Counted from the stretch's first letter, positions 23,974 to 32,639 are shown. The stretch is DNA of 64,000 nucleotides from RHKX01 sp963820055 (GCA_963820055.1 CAWFYJ010000003.1:124001-188000), one strand, 5' to 3'. The notes: generated by a model from the letters alone, not told the origin. A program made the numbers and translations.

Positions 23974-25281
23974 CTAGCCCGAGTCCCGGTTACGCCGGCG
24001 CGGCACGAAGTCGATGATCAAGGGGATCCCGTCGAGCTTCAGGTCGTGGCGGAGCCGGTTCTCGAGGTAGTAGGACCAGTCGCGGTTGATCAGCATCCGG
24101 TCGTTGACCTGGATCGCGATCCGCGGCGGCGCGTCGCCCACCTGCGCCGCGTAGTAGAGCCGCAGGCGCTTGCCGCGCTTCGACGGGGGCGGGTTCCGCT
24201 CGACGGCGTCGGCGAGGATCCGGTTCAGCTCCGGCGTCCGCGCCCGGGCGGCGCGGCGGTCAGCCAGCGAGATCGCGTTCGGCAGGACCTTCTGGAGATT
24301 GCGGCCGCGCAGCGCCGAGATCGTGATCACCGGCGGGCGCAGGCGCAGGCGCTGCTCGATCCTCGCCTTGGCGTCGTCGAGGTCGACCTCGACGATGTCC
24401 CACTTGTTGAGGACGACGAGCGTCGCGCAACCGGACTTCATCGCCAGCTCGCCGATCCGGAGGTCCTCGGAGGTGACGCCCTCGGAGGCGTCGACGACGA
24501 GGATCGCAACGTCGGCCCGGTCGGCGGCGCGCTCGGCGCGCAGCTGCGCGTAGTAGTCGATGGTGCCGGCGACCTTCGTCCGGCGGCGGATGCCGGCGGT
24601 GTCGACCAGCAGGGCATCCCGCCCGTCGATCTCGATCCTGGTGTCGATCGAGTCGCGAGTCGTGCCGGCGATCGGGCTGACGATCGTCCGCTCGGTCCCG
24701 AGGAGTGCGTTGAGGAGCGACGACTTGCCGACGTTCGGGCGACCGAGGATCGCGATCCTCGGCAGGTCGTCGGCGGCGACTCCGTCCCCTCCTTCGACGT
24801 CGAGGGCGGTGACGCGGTCGAGGAGGTCGCCCGTCCCGAGGCCGTGGCTCGCCGAGACGGCGACCGGCTCGCCGAGCCCGAGGCCGTTGAGCTCGGCGGC
24901 GAGGTGGACGTCGGCGGGGTTGTCGACCTTGTTGGCGACGACGACCACGGGCTGCGGCGCCGCGCGCAGGAGCGCCGCCACCTCGGCGTCGCCGGGGCCG
25001 AGCCCGGCCCGGGCGTCGACGACGTGAAGGATCGCGTCGGCGTCGGCGATCGCCTCACGCGCCTGGTGCTGGACCGACCGCGAGAGCGAGTCCTCGGCGG
25101 AGAGGTCGACGCCGCCGGTGTCGATCAGCGTGATCGGGACGCCGTTCCACTCGGTGTCGATCTCCTTGCGGTCGCGGGTGACGCCGGCCTCGGAGTGCGT
25201 CACGGCCTCACGACCACCCGCGAGGCGGTTGATCAAGGTGCTCTTGCCGGCGTTCGGGTAGCCGACGACTGCGACCTTCAT
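23974..25281 (-). CDS. der: ribosome-assembly GTPase Der (EngA)
   Basis: A 435-residue tandem GTPase acting in 50S subunit maturation. The first G domain opens MKVAVVGYPNAGKSTLINRL (residues 1-20); the second has ILGRPNVGKSSLLNALLG near residue 170. DTGG and DTAG G3 motifs and two (N)KxD G4 motifs (NKVD, NKWD) are present, then a C-terminal KH-like domain ending in a basic tail. ATG 25281 overlaps the cmk stop (ATGA), so cmk-der is coupled, a classic pairing. Confidence 0.96.
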   Translation of the reverse strand: MKVAVVGYPNAGKSTLINRLAGGREAVTHSEAGVTRDRKEIDTEWNGVPITLIDTGGVDLSAEDSLSRSVQHQAREAIADADAILHVVDARAGLGPGDAEVAALLRAAPQPVVVVANKVDNPADVHLAAELNGLGLGEPVAVSASHGLGTGDLLDRVTALDVEGGDGVAADDLPRIAILGRPNVGKSSLLNALLGTERTIVSPIAGTTRDSIDTRIEIDGRDALLVDTAGIRRRTKVAGTIDYYAQLRAERAADRADVAILVVDASEGVTSEDLRIGELAMKSGCATLVVLNKWDIVEVDLDDAKARIEQRLRLRPPVITISALRGRNLQKVLPNAISLADRRAARARTPELNRILADAVERNPPPSKRGKRLRLYYAAQVGDAPPRIAIQVNDRMLINRDWSYYLENRLRHDLKLDGIPLIIDFVPRRRNRDSG

Positions 25282-25931
25282 CGCTGCGCCCCGGCCGTCA
25301 GGCCGCGCTCGGTCGCAAGGGTCGCGATCCGGTCGACGACGCCGTCGACGTCGAGGCCCGTGGTGTCGAGCTCGACCGCGTCGGGGGCGAGCTCGAGGGC
25401 GCCGTGCTCGCGGCCGCGGTCGCGGTCGTCGCGGTCGCGCTGGGCGGCGAGGACGGAGTCCGGGTCCTCCCCGGTCTCGGCGGCGCGGCGACGGGCGCGC
25501 TCGGCCTCGGAGGCGGTGAGATGGACCTTGAGCGGGGACTCCGGGCAGACGACCGTGCCGATGTCGCGGCCCTCGGCGACCCATGCGCCCTCGGCGACGA
25601 GCTGCCGCTGGCGGGCCACCATCGACTCGCGGACGCCGGGATGGACTGAGACGCGGGAAGCGACCGCCGAGACGTCAGGGGTCCGGATCGCCGCGGAGAC
25701 GTCCTCGTCGCCGATCGCGATCCGTCCCGCGGCGATCCGCAGGTCGAGCCCGGCGGCGATCGCGGTGACCGCGCCGGCGTCGTCGGGATCGGCTCCGGCG
25801 CGCACGGTCGCAAGGGCGACGCTGCGGTACATCGCCCCCGAATCGAGGTAGGTGAAACCGAGGCGCTCGGCGAGCGCCCTGGCAACGGTCGACTTTCCGG
25901 CCCCCGCGGGGCCGTCGATGGCGATCACCAT
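25278..25931 (-). CDS. cmk: cytidylate kinase
   Basis: A 217-residue kinase phosphorylating CMP and dCMP. IAIDGPAGAGKSTVARALAE (residues 3-22) is the P loop, YLDSGAMYRSVA the CMP-binding region and VAEGRDIGTVVCP the family's GRDIG motif. It is the first gene of a cmk-der pair after aroA and tyrA, the usual bacterial aroA-cmk neighbourhood, although a plus-strand membrane protein sits between aroA and cmk here. Confidence 0.96.
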   Translation of the reverse strand: MVIAIDGPAGAGKSTVARALAERLGFTYLDSGAMYRSVALATVRAGADPDDAGAVTAIAAGLDLRIAAGRIAIGDEDVSAAIRTPDVSAVASRVSVHPGVRESMVARQRQLVAEGAWVAEGRDIGTVVCPESPLKVHLTASEAERARRRAAETGEDPDSVLAAQRDRDDRDRGREHGALELAPDAVELDTTGLDVDGVVDRIATLATERGLTAGAQR

Positions 25932-25993
25932 GAGCGCGGAGGAGAGTAGCCGGGTGGCCCGCGCCGTCCGGTCGCGGCGTCACCCTGACGGCC

Positions 25994-26467
25994 GTGCTGG
26001 ACCTGACGCGACATGCCGATCGGGCGATCTACGTGCTGATCGCGGTGATGGCCGTCGACGTCGCCCTCGAGGGCGTCGAGACCCACGCGGGGAAGGCACT
26101 CGCCTACGTGCTCGGGGCCGCGATCGCCCTGACGCTCGCCGAGATCTTCGCCGACCGGATCGGCATCTCCATCCGCAGCCACCGACCCGCGACCGAGGAC
26201 GAGATCGAGCACGGGTATCGCGCGGCGGCGACCGGTCTCGCGATCGCCTTCCTGCCGATCTCGATGTTCGTCCTCGCCCTGCTCGACGTGATCAGGCTCG
26301 AGCTGGCGTTCATCCTCTCCCAGTGGATCGGGTTCGGGATCCTCGCGGTCTTCTCGTATGTCGCGGCGCGGGCCAGGGGCGGCTCGCAGACCCGGGCGAT
26401 CCTCGGCGCGATCGCCCTGACGGCCATCGGCGGCGCGCTGATCGCGCTCAATGCGCTGACGAAGTGA
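25994..26467 (+). CDS. small integral membrane protein, unknown function
   Basis: A 157-residue protein with four predicted membrane spans: about residues 12-26, 34-52, 78-98 and 104-123, with a fifth hydrophobic stretch at the end (AILGAIALTAIGGALIALNAL). The loop between spans 2 and 3 is charged (SHRPATEDEIEHGYR). No family is recognised. GTG 25994 is the first plausible start; no -10 or ribosome-binding site decides it. It interrupts the minus-strand aroA/cmk order and converges on aroA. Confidence 0.65.
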   Translation: MLDLTRHADRAIYVLIAVMAVDVALEGVETHAGKALAYVLGAAIALTLAEIFADRIGISIRSHRPATEDEIEHGYRAAATGLAIAFLPISMFVLALLDVIRLELAFILSQWIGFGILAVFSYVAARARGGSQTRAILGAIALTAIGGALIALNALTK

Positions 26468-26476
26468 TCGGCCGGC

Positions 26477-27820
26477 TCAGCCGAGCAGCGACCTGAGGTC
26501 GCGCTCGAAGCCCGGGTAGCTGATCCGAGCGGCACCGAAGTCGCGAACGGTCACGCCCTCCCGGGAGGCCAGACCCGCGACGGCCCCGAGCATCGCAAGC
26601 CGGTGATCGCCGCGCGAGTCGATCTCCCCGCCACGCAATCCGCCGGTGCCGTTGACGACGAAGCCGTCCTCGAGCGCCTCGGCGTCGCCGCCGAGCGCGA
26701 CCAGCGCGTCGACGACGCCGGCGATCCGGTCCGACTCCTTGTGCCGGAGCTCGGCGGCGCCCGAGACCCGCGTCGTGCCTTCGGCGAAGCACCCGAGCAG
26801 ACCGACGAGCGGCAGCTCGTCGATCGTCGCCGCGACCTCGGAGGGCACGACCAGGGCCGCGCCGAGGTCGCCGTGGCGGACCCGCAGGCTCGCGACCGGC
26901 TCGCCGCCCTGGCCCCCCTCCTCGACGACCTCCATATCGGCGCCCATCCGGTTGAGGATTCCGAGCAGGCCGATCCGCGTCGGGTTGATCCCGACCCCCG
27001 CGACGCGGACGTCGGCGCCGGGGACGATCAGCCCGGCGACGAGGTGGAATGCCGCCGAGGAGAGGTCGCCGGGAACCGACATCGGCGGCAGCCGGATCGA
27101 TTCGGCCGGGCTGATGCCGATCGTCGCCGCGACCGCGTCGGTCGGCAGGCTTCGCCGCTCGTGCTCGACCCGAACGTCGGCGCCCGCCGCGCGCAGCATC
27201 CGTTCGCTGTGGTCGCGACTCGCAGCGGGTTCGCGAACGGTGGTCCGACCCTCCGCCAGCAGACCCGCGAGGAGGACGCAGGACTTGACCTGCGCCGAGG
27301 CGATCGGCATCTCGTAGTGGATCGCGCGAAGCGGCCCACCGTCGATCTCGAGTGGCGGGTGGCCTTCGGAGGCGGTCGTGATCGCGGCGCCCATCTCGGC
27401 CAGCGGCTTCGCGACCCGCCCCATCGGCCGGCTCCGGATCGACTCGTCGCCGTCAAGGATGAAACGGCGTCCCTCCTGCCCGGCGAGCAGTCCGGACAGC
27501 AGCCGGATCAGCGTTCCCGCGTTGCCGACGTCGATCACCCCCTCCGGCGCCTTGGCGCCGCGCAGGCCGAACCCGGTGATCATGACGGCGAGCGCTCCGT
27601 CCCCGTCCGGTTCGACGTCCACCGAGGCCCCGAGGGCCTCCATCGCCGCCAGCGAGCTCCGCGTATCGGCCGAGTCGAGGTAGCGGCCGATCCGGGTCTC
27701 GCCGTCGCCGAAGGCGCCCAGAAGCGCCGCTCGGTGCGAGATCGACTTGTCGGGAGGTGCGAGCAGCCGGCCGGTCATCGACGCGGCCGGCGCGAAGTGC
27801 GCGTCGACGCGCCCCTCCAT
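26477..27820 (-). CDS. aroA: 3-phosphoshikimate 1-carboxyvinyltransferase (EPSP synthase)
   Basis: A 447-residue enzyme of the shikimate pathway joining shikimate 3-phosphate and phosphoenolpyruvate. It has the PEP-binding PPDKSISHRAALLGAFGDG (about residues 22-40), DVGNAGTLIRLLSGLLAG and a C-terminal LRHKESDRIAGVVDAL and GDHRLAML. The GNAGT segment continues LIR where most have AMR, as in class II-like forms. ATG 27820 overlaps the tyrA stop by one base. It lies in a tyrA-aroA pair downstream of aroF. Confidence 0.95.
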   Translation of the reverse strand: MEGRVDAHFAPAASMTGRLLAPPDKSISHRAALLGAFGDGETRIGRYLDSADTRSSLAAMEALGASVDVEPDGDGALAVMITGFGLRGAKAPEGVIDVGNAGTLIRLLSGLLAGQEGRRFILDGDESIRSRPMGRVAKPLAEMGAAITTASEGHPPLEIDGGPLRAIHYEMPIASAQVKSCVLLAGLLAEGRTTVREPAASRDHSERMLRAAGADVRVEHERRSLPTDAVAATIGISPAESIRLPPMSVPGDLSSAAFHLVAGLIVPGADVRVAGVGINPTRIGLLGILNRMGADMEVVEEGGQGGEPVASLRVRHGDLGAALVVPSEVAATIDELPLVGLLGCFAEGTTRVSGAAELRHKESDRIAGVVDALVALGGDAEALEDGFVVNGTGGLRGGEIDSRGDHRLAMLGAVAGLASREGVTVRDFGAARISYPGFERDLRSLLG

Positions 27821-28956
27821 CAGCCGGCCTCGGAGATCGGCGCCACCTCGTGACCGAGGCCGGCGACGACCTCGGCGGCCTGCCGCGCCTCGTCGAGGCC
27901 GCCGATCCAGAGCGAGATCGCGCCGGTCCGGCGGTCGGCGGCGGGGAACAGCGACATGTCCTCGATGTTGACGCCGGCCCGGCCGAGGGCGAGGGCGATC
28001 TCGGCGACCGTCCCGGGACGGTTCTCGACCGCGACCCGCAGCTCGACGAGCGGCGCCGACGTCAGGTCGGCCTCGAGCATCGCCCGGCGGTCCTCGCGGG
28101 CCGCCTGCTGCCAGGCTGCGATCCGCTCCCTGTCGCCCTCGCGGATCAGCCCGGCGGCGTCGGTGAGACGAGCGACCACGTCGTCGATCTCGGCGGCGAC
28201 GGCCTCCGAGTTGGAGCTGAAGATGTCGGCCCAGATCGCCGGGTTGGCGCCGGCGACGCGGGTCGCGTCGCGAAAGCTGCGGCCGACCTCCGGGCGACGG
28301 TCGCCCTCGGAGCCGATCGATCCGGCCGCCGCCGAGACGAGCGCGTTGGCGAGGACATGCGGAAGGTGGCTGATCGCGGCCATCTCGCGATCGTGGAGCT
28401 CGGCGTCGATCGCCATCGGCCGCGCCCCGATCCCGGCGAGGACGCCGTGGAGGCGGTCGAAGAGGACGCCCTGCGACTGCTCGTCTGGCGTCAGGTACCA
28501 GCGGGCGCCCTCGAAGAGATCCTGGCGCGACCCCTCGACGCCGGCCGTCTCGGCGCCGGCGAGCGGGTGGCCGCCGATGAAGCGGTCGGAGTCGGGGGCG
28601 GCCTCGAGGGCGGCGACGAGCGCGTGCTTGGTCGAACCGACGTCGCTGACGACGGCCTCCGGGCGCGATCCGGCGAGAGCGGCCGCGACGAGATCGGGGA
28701 GCGCCGCGACCGGAGCGGCGCAGAAGATCACGTCGGCGTCGGCGACGGCGTCGGCCACCGACGCGGCTGCGCGGTCGGCGGCGCCGAGCTCGACGGCCCG
28801 GTTCGCGTTGGCCGCATCCGGGTCGTAGCCGGCGACTGCGGAGCTGAGCCGGTGCCGGGCGGCGAGGCCGATCGAGCCGCCGATCAGCCCGACGCCGAGG
28901 ACCGCGATCCGGGGCGGATGGTCGGGTGAGGCGGCCACGGTCCGATCATCGCTCAA
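27820..28956 (-). CDS. tyrA: prephenate dehydrogenase with C-terminal ACT domain
   Basis: A 378-residue enzyme turning prephenate into 4-hydroxyphenylpyruvate for tyrosine. The N-terminal NAD-binding fold has AVLGVGLIGGSIGLA (about residues 18-32); DVGSTK, HPLAGAE and HLPHVLANAL mark the prephenate dehydrogenase core. Residues ~295-370 form an ACT domain (LRVAVENRPGTVAEIALALG), which suggests allosteric inhibition by tyrosine. Its start overlaps the aroF stop by 4 nt, so aroF-tyrA-aroA are one coupled unit under the aroF leader. Confidence 0.95.
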   Translation of the reverse strand: MSDDRTVAASPDHPPRIAVLGVGLIGGSIGLAARHRLSSAVAGYDPDAANANRAVELGAADRAAASVADAVADADVIFCAAPVAALPDLVAAALAGSRPEAVVSDVGSTKHALVAALEAAPDSDRFIGGHPLAGAETAGVEGSRQDLFEGARWYLTPDEQSQGVLFDRLHGVLAGIGARPMAIDAELHDREMAAISHLPHVLANALVSAAAGSIGSEGDRRPEVGRSFRDATRVAGANPAIWADIFSSNSEAVAAEIDDVVARLTDAAGLIREGDRERIAAWQQAAREDRRAMLEADLTSAPLVELRVAVENRPGTVAEIALALGRAGVNIEDMSLFPAADRRTGAISLWIGGLDEARQAAEVVAGLGHEVAPISEAG

Positions 28957-29789
28957 ACGGGCACCGGGACGTTTCGTCCCGCCGCATCCGCGACCATGCG
29001 CACCCGCTCGGCGTAGGCGCCGAACTCGGTCGCCCGGAGCGCCTGCGGGCCGTCGCAGAGCGCGTTGTCGGGGTCGTCGTGAACCTCGACGATGAGCCCG
29101 TCGGCTCCGGCTGCGACGGCTGCGAGCGACATCGGCTCGACCCAGTCCCGGCGGCCCGGAGCGTGGCTCGGGTCGACGAAGACCGGCAGGCCGCTGCGCT
29201 CCTGCAGGGCCGGCACGGCGAGCAGGTCGAGGGTGAAGCGGTAGGCGGTCTCGTGGGTGCGGACGCCGCGCTCGCAGAGGATCACCCGCTCGTTTCCCTC
29301 CTTCGTCACGTACTCGGCGGCCATCAGCAGCTCGTCGAGCGTCGCCGCGAGCCCGCGCTTGAGCAGGACGGCGCAGTCGCTGCGGCCGAGCTCGGTCAGC
29401 AGCGGGTAGTTCTGCATGTTCCTGGCTCCGACCTGGACGACGTCGGCCACGGCGAGCACGTCCTCGACGTCGCGGACGTCGAGGAGCTCGGTGACGACCG
29501 GCAGCCCGGTCCGTGCCTTCGCCTCGGCGAGGATCACGAGCCCCTCGCGGCCGAGCCCCTGGAACGAATGCGGCGAGCTGCGTGGCTTGTAGGCACCGCC
29601 GCGGAGCATCGAGGCGCCCTCGGCCGCGACGGCGTCGGCGACCGCGAGCGTCTGGGTGCGACTTTCGACGGTGCAGGGACCGGCGATCAGGGTCAGGCCC
29701 TCGCCGACGGTCCGGCCGGCGACGTCGAACGCGCCGCCGGCGCCGTGCGGGGTTCGGGTGGAGCTGAGTTCGTGGGAGTCGGTCGACAT
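28953..29789 (-). CDS. aroF: 3-deoxy-7-phosphoheptulonate (DAHP) synthase, type I beta
   Basis: A 278-residue enzyme making DAHP from erythrose 4-phosphate and phosphoenolpyruvate, the first step of aromatic amino-acid synthesis. LIAGPCTVESRTQTLAVADA (about residues 35-54), LRGGAYKPRSSPHSFQGLG, QVGARNMQNYPLL, LLKRGLAATLDE and DPSHAPGRRDWVEPMSLAA are the KDPG-aldolase-like DAHP synthase motifs. It has no N-terminal ACT or chorismate-mutase domain, so feedback is likely by transcription attenuation: a leader peptide rich in Trp, Tyr and Phe lies 112 nt upstream. Confidence 0.96.
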   Translation of the reverse strand: MSTDSHELSSTRTPHGAGGAFDVAGRTVGEGLTLIAGPCTVESRTQTLAVADAVAAEGASMLRGGAYKPRSSPHSFQGLGREGLVILAEAKARTGLPVVTELLDVRDVEDVLAVADVVQVGARNMQNYPLLTELGRSDCAVLLKRGLAATLDELLMAAEYVTKEGNERVILCERGVRTHETAYRFTLDLLAVPALQERSGLPVFVDPSHAPGRRDWVEPMSLAAVAAGADGLIVEVHDDPDNALCDGPQALRATEFGAYAERVRMVADAAGRNVPVPV

Positions 29790-29871
29790 CGGAGTTGCCT
29801 TTCGGATCGGTGCCCGCGGGTGCGACGGCGGTCGCCGGCGGTGCGAGGTGTTCTGGCTGGGTTCCGGAGGG

Positions 29872-29983
29872 GTCCGCTCAGGCGGACGCGGGCCGGAGGC
29901 CTAGATAAATCGCCAGAGGCGATACGAAAGACGCCAGGGATGACGAGGGGCGCCGATCGGCGCGTGGTTCGAGGTCGTCATCC
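29872..29983 (-). promoter_or_regulatory. structured leader with competing hairpins before aroF
   Basis: On the minus strand in transcription order: GGATGACGA/TCGTCATCC (29983-29975 with 29946-29938) enclosing the palindrome GCGCCGATCGGCGC; ATCGCC-TCT-GGCGAT (29923-29909) over the second Trp codon; then GTCCGC-CTGA-GCGGAC (29887-29872). The hairpins cover the coding part and the end of the leader peptide. No U tract follows, so control could be by attenuation or by masking of the aroF start. Confidence 0.55.
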
Positions 29984-29990
29984 GGCTCAT
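29901..29990 (-). CDS. aro leader peptide (29 residues, Trp/Tyr/Phe-rich)
   Basis: ATG 29990 to TAG 29901. The last 11 residues read WRLSYRLWRFI: two Trp, one Tyr and one Phe in 11 codons, in a genome where such residues are scarce. The codons sit over hairpins in the leader, and aroF starts 112 nt downstream. This is the classic layout of a ribosome-mediated attenuator sensing charged tRNA-Trp (and possibly Tyr/Phe). No good ribosome-binding site precedes the ATG; a TACAAA lies 9 nt upstream, so the transcript may be almost leaderless. A downstream in-frame ATG (29981) is an alternative start. Confidence 0.6.
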   Translation of the reverse strand: MSRMTTSNHAPIGAPRHPWRLSYRLWRFI

Positions 29991-30010
29991 CGTCGGTGGT
30001 TTGTAGCAGG

Positions 30011-30033
30011 GCGTTGCGACATTCGCAACGCCT
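30011..30033 (-). terminator. hairpin after hisC
   Basis: GGCGTTGCGA and TCGCAACGCC form a perfect 10-bp stem with a 3-nt loop, 6 nt after the hisC stop codon. No U tract follows; it likely ends the hisC transcript before the aroF leader. Confidence 0.55.
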
Positions 30034-30039
30034 CGGCGC

Positions 30040-31131
30040 TCAGAGGAGCTCGGACAGCGCGGCGATGAACCGGTCGTTCTCGGCCTCGGTTCCGTAGCTG
30101 ACGCGGATGTGGCCGGGACCGCCGAGCGGCGTCCCGGCCCGCACGATCACGCCCCGCTTGCCGAGGCCTTCGACGATCGCCGCCTCGTCGCGGTCGCCGA
30201 GGTCGATCCAGGAGAAGTTGGTCTGCGTCTCCGCCGTCGTGAGGCCGAGCTCGCGGAGTTGCTCCTCGACGGAGATCCGCTCGGCGACCGTCCGCTCGAC
30301 CCGCTCGATTACGTCGTCGGCGTGGAGGAGCGCCTCCGCTCCGGCCGCCTGGGAGAGGAGGTTGACGCTGAACGGCTGGCGGACGGCGTCGACGGCCGAC
30401 CGGAAGGCGGGCGAGCCGAGCGCGTAGCCGCAGCGCAGGCCGGCGAGCCCGTAGACCTTGCTGAAGGTGCGGAGGAGGACGAGGTTCGGGTACTTCGGCA
30501 GCAGGTCGACGGTGGAATCGGGGTCGTCGAGCACCTGCATCTCGACGTACGCCTCGTCGAGGATCACGGTGACGTGATCGGGGACGCGGTCGAGGAAGGC
30601 CGCGATCGTCTCGGCGGGCAGACAGGTCCCCGTCGGGTTGTTCGGGTTGCAGACGAGGACGAGCTGCGTGGCGGCGGTGATCTCGGTCGCCATCGCCTCG
30701 AGGTCGTGCTCGTAGGCGTCGTTCAGCGGAACCCGGATCTCGCGGGCGCCGGCAAGCGGAGCCAGCTGCGGGTACATCGAGAACGACGGCCACGCGTAGA
30801 CGATCTCGGCGCCGGGCTCGCAGAGCGCGAGTGCCGCCGCGAGCAGGATCTCGCAGGACCCGTTCGAGACGGCGATGCGGCCGGGTTCGAGCTCGAAGCG
30901 GTCGGCAAGTCGCCCGCGGAGCAGGGCGGCGTACTGGTCGGGGTAGCGGTTCGCCCCGGCCGCGGCGGCCGCGACCGCGTCGAGCACCGCCGGGTGCGGT
31001 CCCCACGGCGACTCGTTCGAGGCGAGCTTGATCACGTCCGAGGCCTCGTAGGTCCGGCGGGCGCGCTCGATGTCCATGCCGCCCTCGTAGTGAGGCAGCG
31101 CATCGAGTTTCTTCGCGAACCTGACCGTCAT
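30040..31131 (-). CDS. hisC: histidinol-phosphate aminotransferase
   Basis: A 363-residue class I/II aminotransferase using pyridoxal phosphate. Motifs: LASNESPWGPHPAVLDAV (about residues 37-54), VCNPNNPTGTCLP, DEAYVEM and the Schiff-base lysine in RTFSKVYGLAGLRCGYALG. In the histidine pathway it makes histidinol phosphate; in this context, next to aroH, aroF and tyrA, it may also serve aromatic amino-acid transamination, as HisC-like enzymes do in some actinobacteria (inference). ATG 31131 follows the aroH stop by 10 nt. Confidence 0.88.
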   Translation of the reverse strand: MTVRFAKKLDALPHYEGGMDIERARRTYEASDVIKLASNESPWGPHPAVLDAVAAAAAGANRYPDQYAALLRGRLADRFELEPGRIAVSNGSCEILLAAALALCEPGAEIVYAWPSFSMYPQLAPLAGAREIRVPLNDAYEHDLEAMATEITAATQLVLVCNPNNPTGTCLPAETIAAFLDRVPDHVTVILDEAYVEMQVLDDPDSTVDLLPKYPNLVLLRTFSKVYGLAGLRCGYALGSPAFRSAVDAVRQPFSVNLLSQAAGAEALLHADDVIERVERTVAERISVEEQLRELGLTTAETQTNFSWIDLGDRDEAAIVEGLGKRGVIVRAGTPLGGPGHIRVSYGTEAENDRFIAALSELL

Positions 31132-31141
31132 CGCGCCCCGC

Positions 31142-31516
31142 TCACTGTGCCGATGTCAGATCGGAACGCAGCTCGGCGGTCGCACCGAGATAGACGTGCG
31201 AGGGCGTGTGGCCGGCCGGCGCGTAGTAGTGGAGCATCGTCCTGATCACCCGCTCCATGGCCCCGGGGACGGCGATCTCACGGGCGCAGAGCAGCGGCAC
31301 GGAGTCGAGCCCGAGCTCGCGGGCGGCGACGGCGGGGAACTCGGCGTCGAGGTCGTTCGTGGAGGTGAAGATGCAGCTGACCATGTGCCCGGGATCGAGG
31401 TCGTTGCGGCGGATCAGCTCCCGCAGCAGCTCGTCGGTCGCCGCGAGGATCGCATCGCGCTCGTTGGCATCGGCCTGCGCCGCGCCGCGCAGGGCGTAGA
31501 TCCGCTCGTCGCTCAT
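31142..31516 (-). CDS. aroH: chorismate mutase, AroH class
   Basis: A 124-residue monofunctional chorismate mutase of the trimeric AroH type, converting chorismate into prephenate. Family features: YALRGAAQADANERDAILAA (about residues 5-24), a DLDPGHMVSCIFTSTNDLDAEFPA region and REIAVPGAMERVIRTMLHY with the conserved Arg. ATG 31516 is chosen because it matches the family length and avoids overlap with rluB; the frame is open to 31555. Its product feeds tyrA. Confidence 0.93.
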   Translation of the reverse strand: MSDERIYALRGAAQADANERDAILAATDELLRELIRRNDLDPGHMVSCIFTSTNDLDAEFPAVAARELGLDSVPLLCAREIAVPGAMERVIRTMLHYYAPAGHTPSHVYLGATAELRSDLTSAQ

Positions 31517-31541
31517 CGGGTTCGGGCCGCGCCGGTTCCAC

Positions 31542-32237
31542 TCATCGCCCCGCATCCTTCCAGAGCCGCTTCACCTCCGATTCCGAGAGCCGCCTCGCGC
31601 GGCCCTCGGGGAGGTCGCCGAGCGCCAGCGACGCGAACCGGATCCGGGCGAGGCCCGCGACCGAGTTGCCGACGCGCTCGAGCATCCGCCGGATCTGGCG
31701 GTTGCGGCCCTCGCGGATCGTGATCTCGATCTCGCGCTCGCCGACGCGGCGGACCTCGGCGGGCGCGGTCGGCCCGTCGTCGAGCTTGACCCCCTCGCGG
31801 AGCCGCTCGATCTCCCGCTCCGAGATCGGGCCGCGGAGGCGGGCGCGGTAGGTCTTCGGAACGCTGTAGCGAGGGTGGGTCAGGAGGTTCGCGAGCTCAC
31901 CGTCGTTCGTGAGCAGGATCAGCCCGGTCGAGTCGGCATCGAGGCGGCCGACCGGATAGAGGCGGCGCTCCGAGGCGACGAGGTCGGTGACCGCCCTCCT
32001 CCGCCCCGGCTCGTCGGCCGTCGAGGTCACGTTGAGCGGCTTGTTGAGAGCCCACGTCTCCCGCGGTTCGGGCAGGACCGCGGCCCCGTCGAAGGCGACG
32101 TCGCTCCCGGCGTCGACGTCGCGGGCCGGATCGGTGACGACCTCGCCCGCAATCGTGACCCTGCCGCCGGCGATCAGCTTCTCGGCCGCCCGCCGCGAGG
32201 CGACGCCGCAGTGGGCGAGGTACTTGACGAGCCGCAT
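31542..32237 (-). CDS. rluB: 23S rRNA pseudouridine synthase (RluB/RsuA family)
   Basis: A 231-residue protein with an N-terminal S4 RNA-binding domain (LVKYLAHCGVASRRAAEKLI, about residues 3-22) and a pseudouridine synthase domain. GRLDADSTGLILLTNDG holds the catalytic Asp, and REGRNRQIRRMLE is the RsuA/RluB C-terminal signature. Placement right after scpAB and the ACT protein is a common Gram-positive arrangement (scpA-scpB-rluB). Which rRNA position is modified cannot be read from sequence. Confidence 0.92.
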   Translation of the reverse strand: MRLVKYLAHCGVASRRAAEKLIAGGRVTIAGEVVTDPARDVDAGSDVAFDGAAVLPEPRETWALNKPLNVTSTADEPGRRRAVTDLVASERRLYPVGRLDADSTGLILLTNDGELANLLTHPRYSVPKTYRARLRGPISEREIERLREGVKLDDGPTAPAEVRRVGEREIEITIREGRNRQIRRMLERVGNSVAGLARIRFASLALGDLPEGRARRLSESEVKRLWKDAGR

Positions 32238-32240
32238 CTC

Positions 32241-32639
32241 TCAGTCCCCGCCGGTCGCGACCCGGTGGCCGGCGCCGCGCAGCGCCTCCGCGGCGTCGCC
32301 GGCCCGGGCTGCGGGGACGAGGACGTAGTCGGTGTCGAACGTCGAGAGCGCGAAGATCGGGACCCCGGCCGCGGCCAGCGGGGTCGCGAGCGAGGCGAGG
32401 ATGCCGATCAGCCCGTGGTCGAGGACGCCGTCGACGACGAGAGCCCGCCAACCCGGCGACAGGCGGGCGCCTGCTGGGGCGACCGCCGGATCGCAGACGA
32501 CCGATGTCTCCGCCGCCGTCGACGTGACGGAGAGGATGCCCGCGGCCCCGGGCGCGATCCCGGGCGGCAGTCCGGCATCGGGCGCGAGCCGGGCGACGAC
32601 CAGCTCGGCGTCGAGGAGTCGCAGGTCGAGGCCGCTCAA
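32241..32639 (-). CDS. ACT domain-containing protein
   Basis: A 132-residue small protein with a C-terminal ACT-like half: WRALVVDGVLDHGLIGILAS, then AGVPIFALSTFDTDYVLVP (about residues 90-108), typical of the ACT_7-type family related to amino-acid-sensing CASTOR domains. The N-terminal half (DAELVVARLAPDAGLPPG) is also ACT-like, so the protein may be two small ACT units. It probably binds an amino acid. It overlaps scpB by 4 nt and is followed by rluB after 3 nt. Function unknown. Confidence 0.75.
   Translation of the reverse strand: MSGLDLRLLDAELVVARLAPDAGLPPGIAPGAAGILSVTSTAAETSVVCDPAVAPAGARLSPGWRALVVDGVLDHGLIGILASLATPLAAAGVPIFALSTFDTDYVLVPAARAGDAAEALRGAGHRVATGGD

Noticed and set aside
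29790..30039. tRNA or T-box upstream of aroF
   Set aside because: GGTTCGAG at about 29966 looks like a T-loop but no cloverleaf or T-box specifier/antiterminator can be formed; a leader-peptide attenuator fits better.
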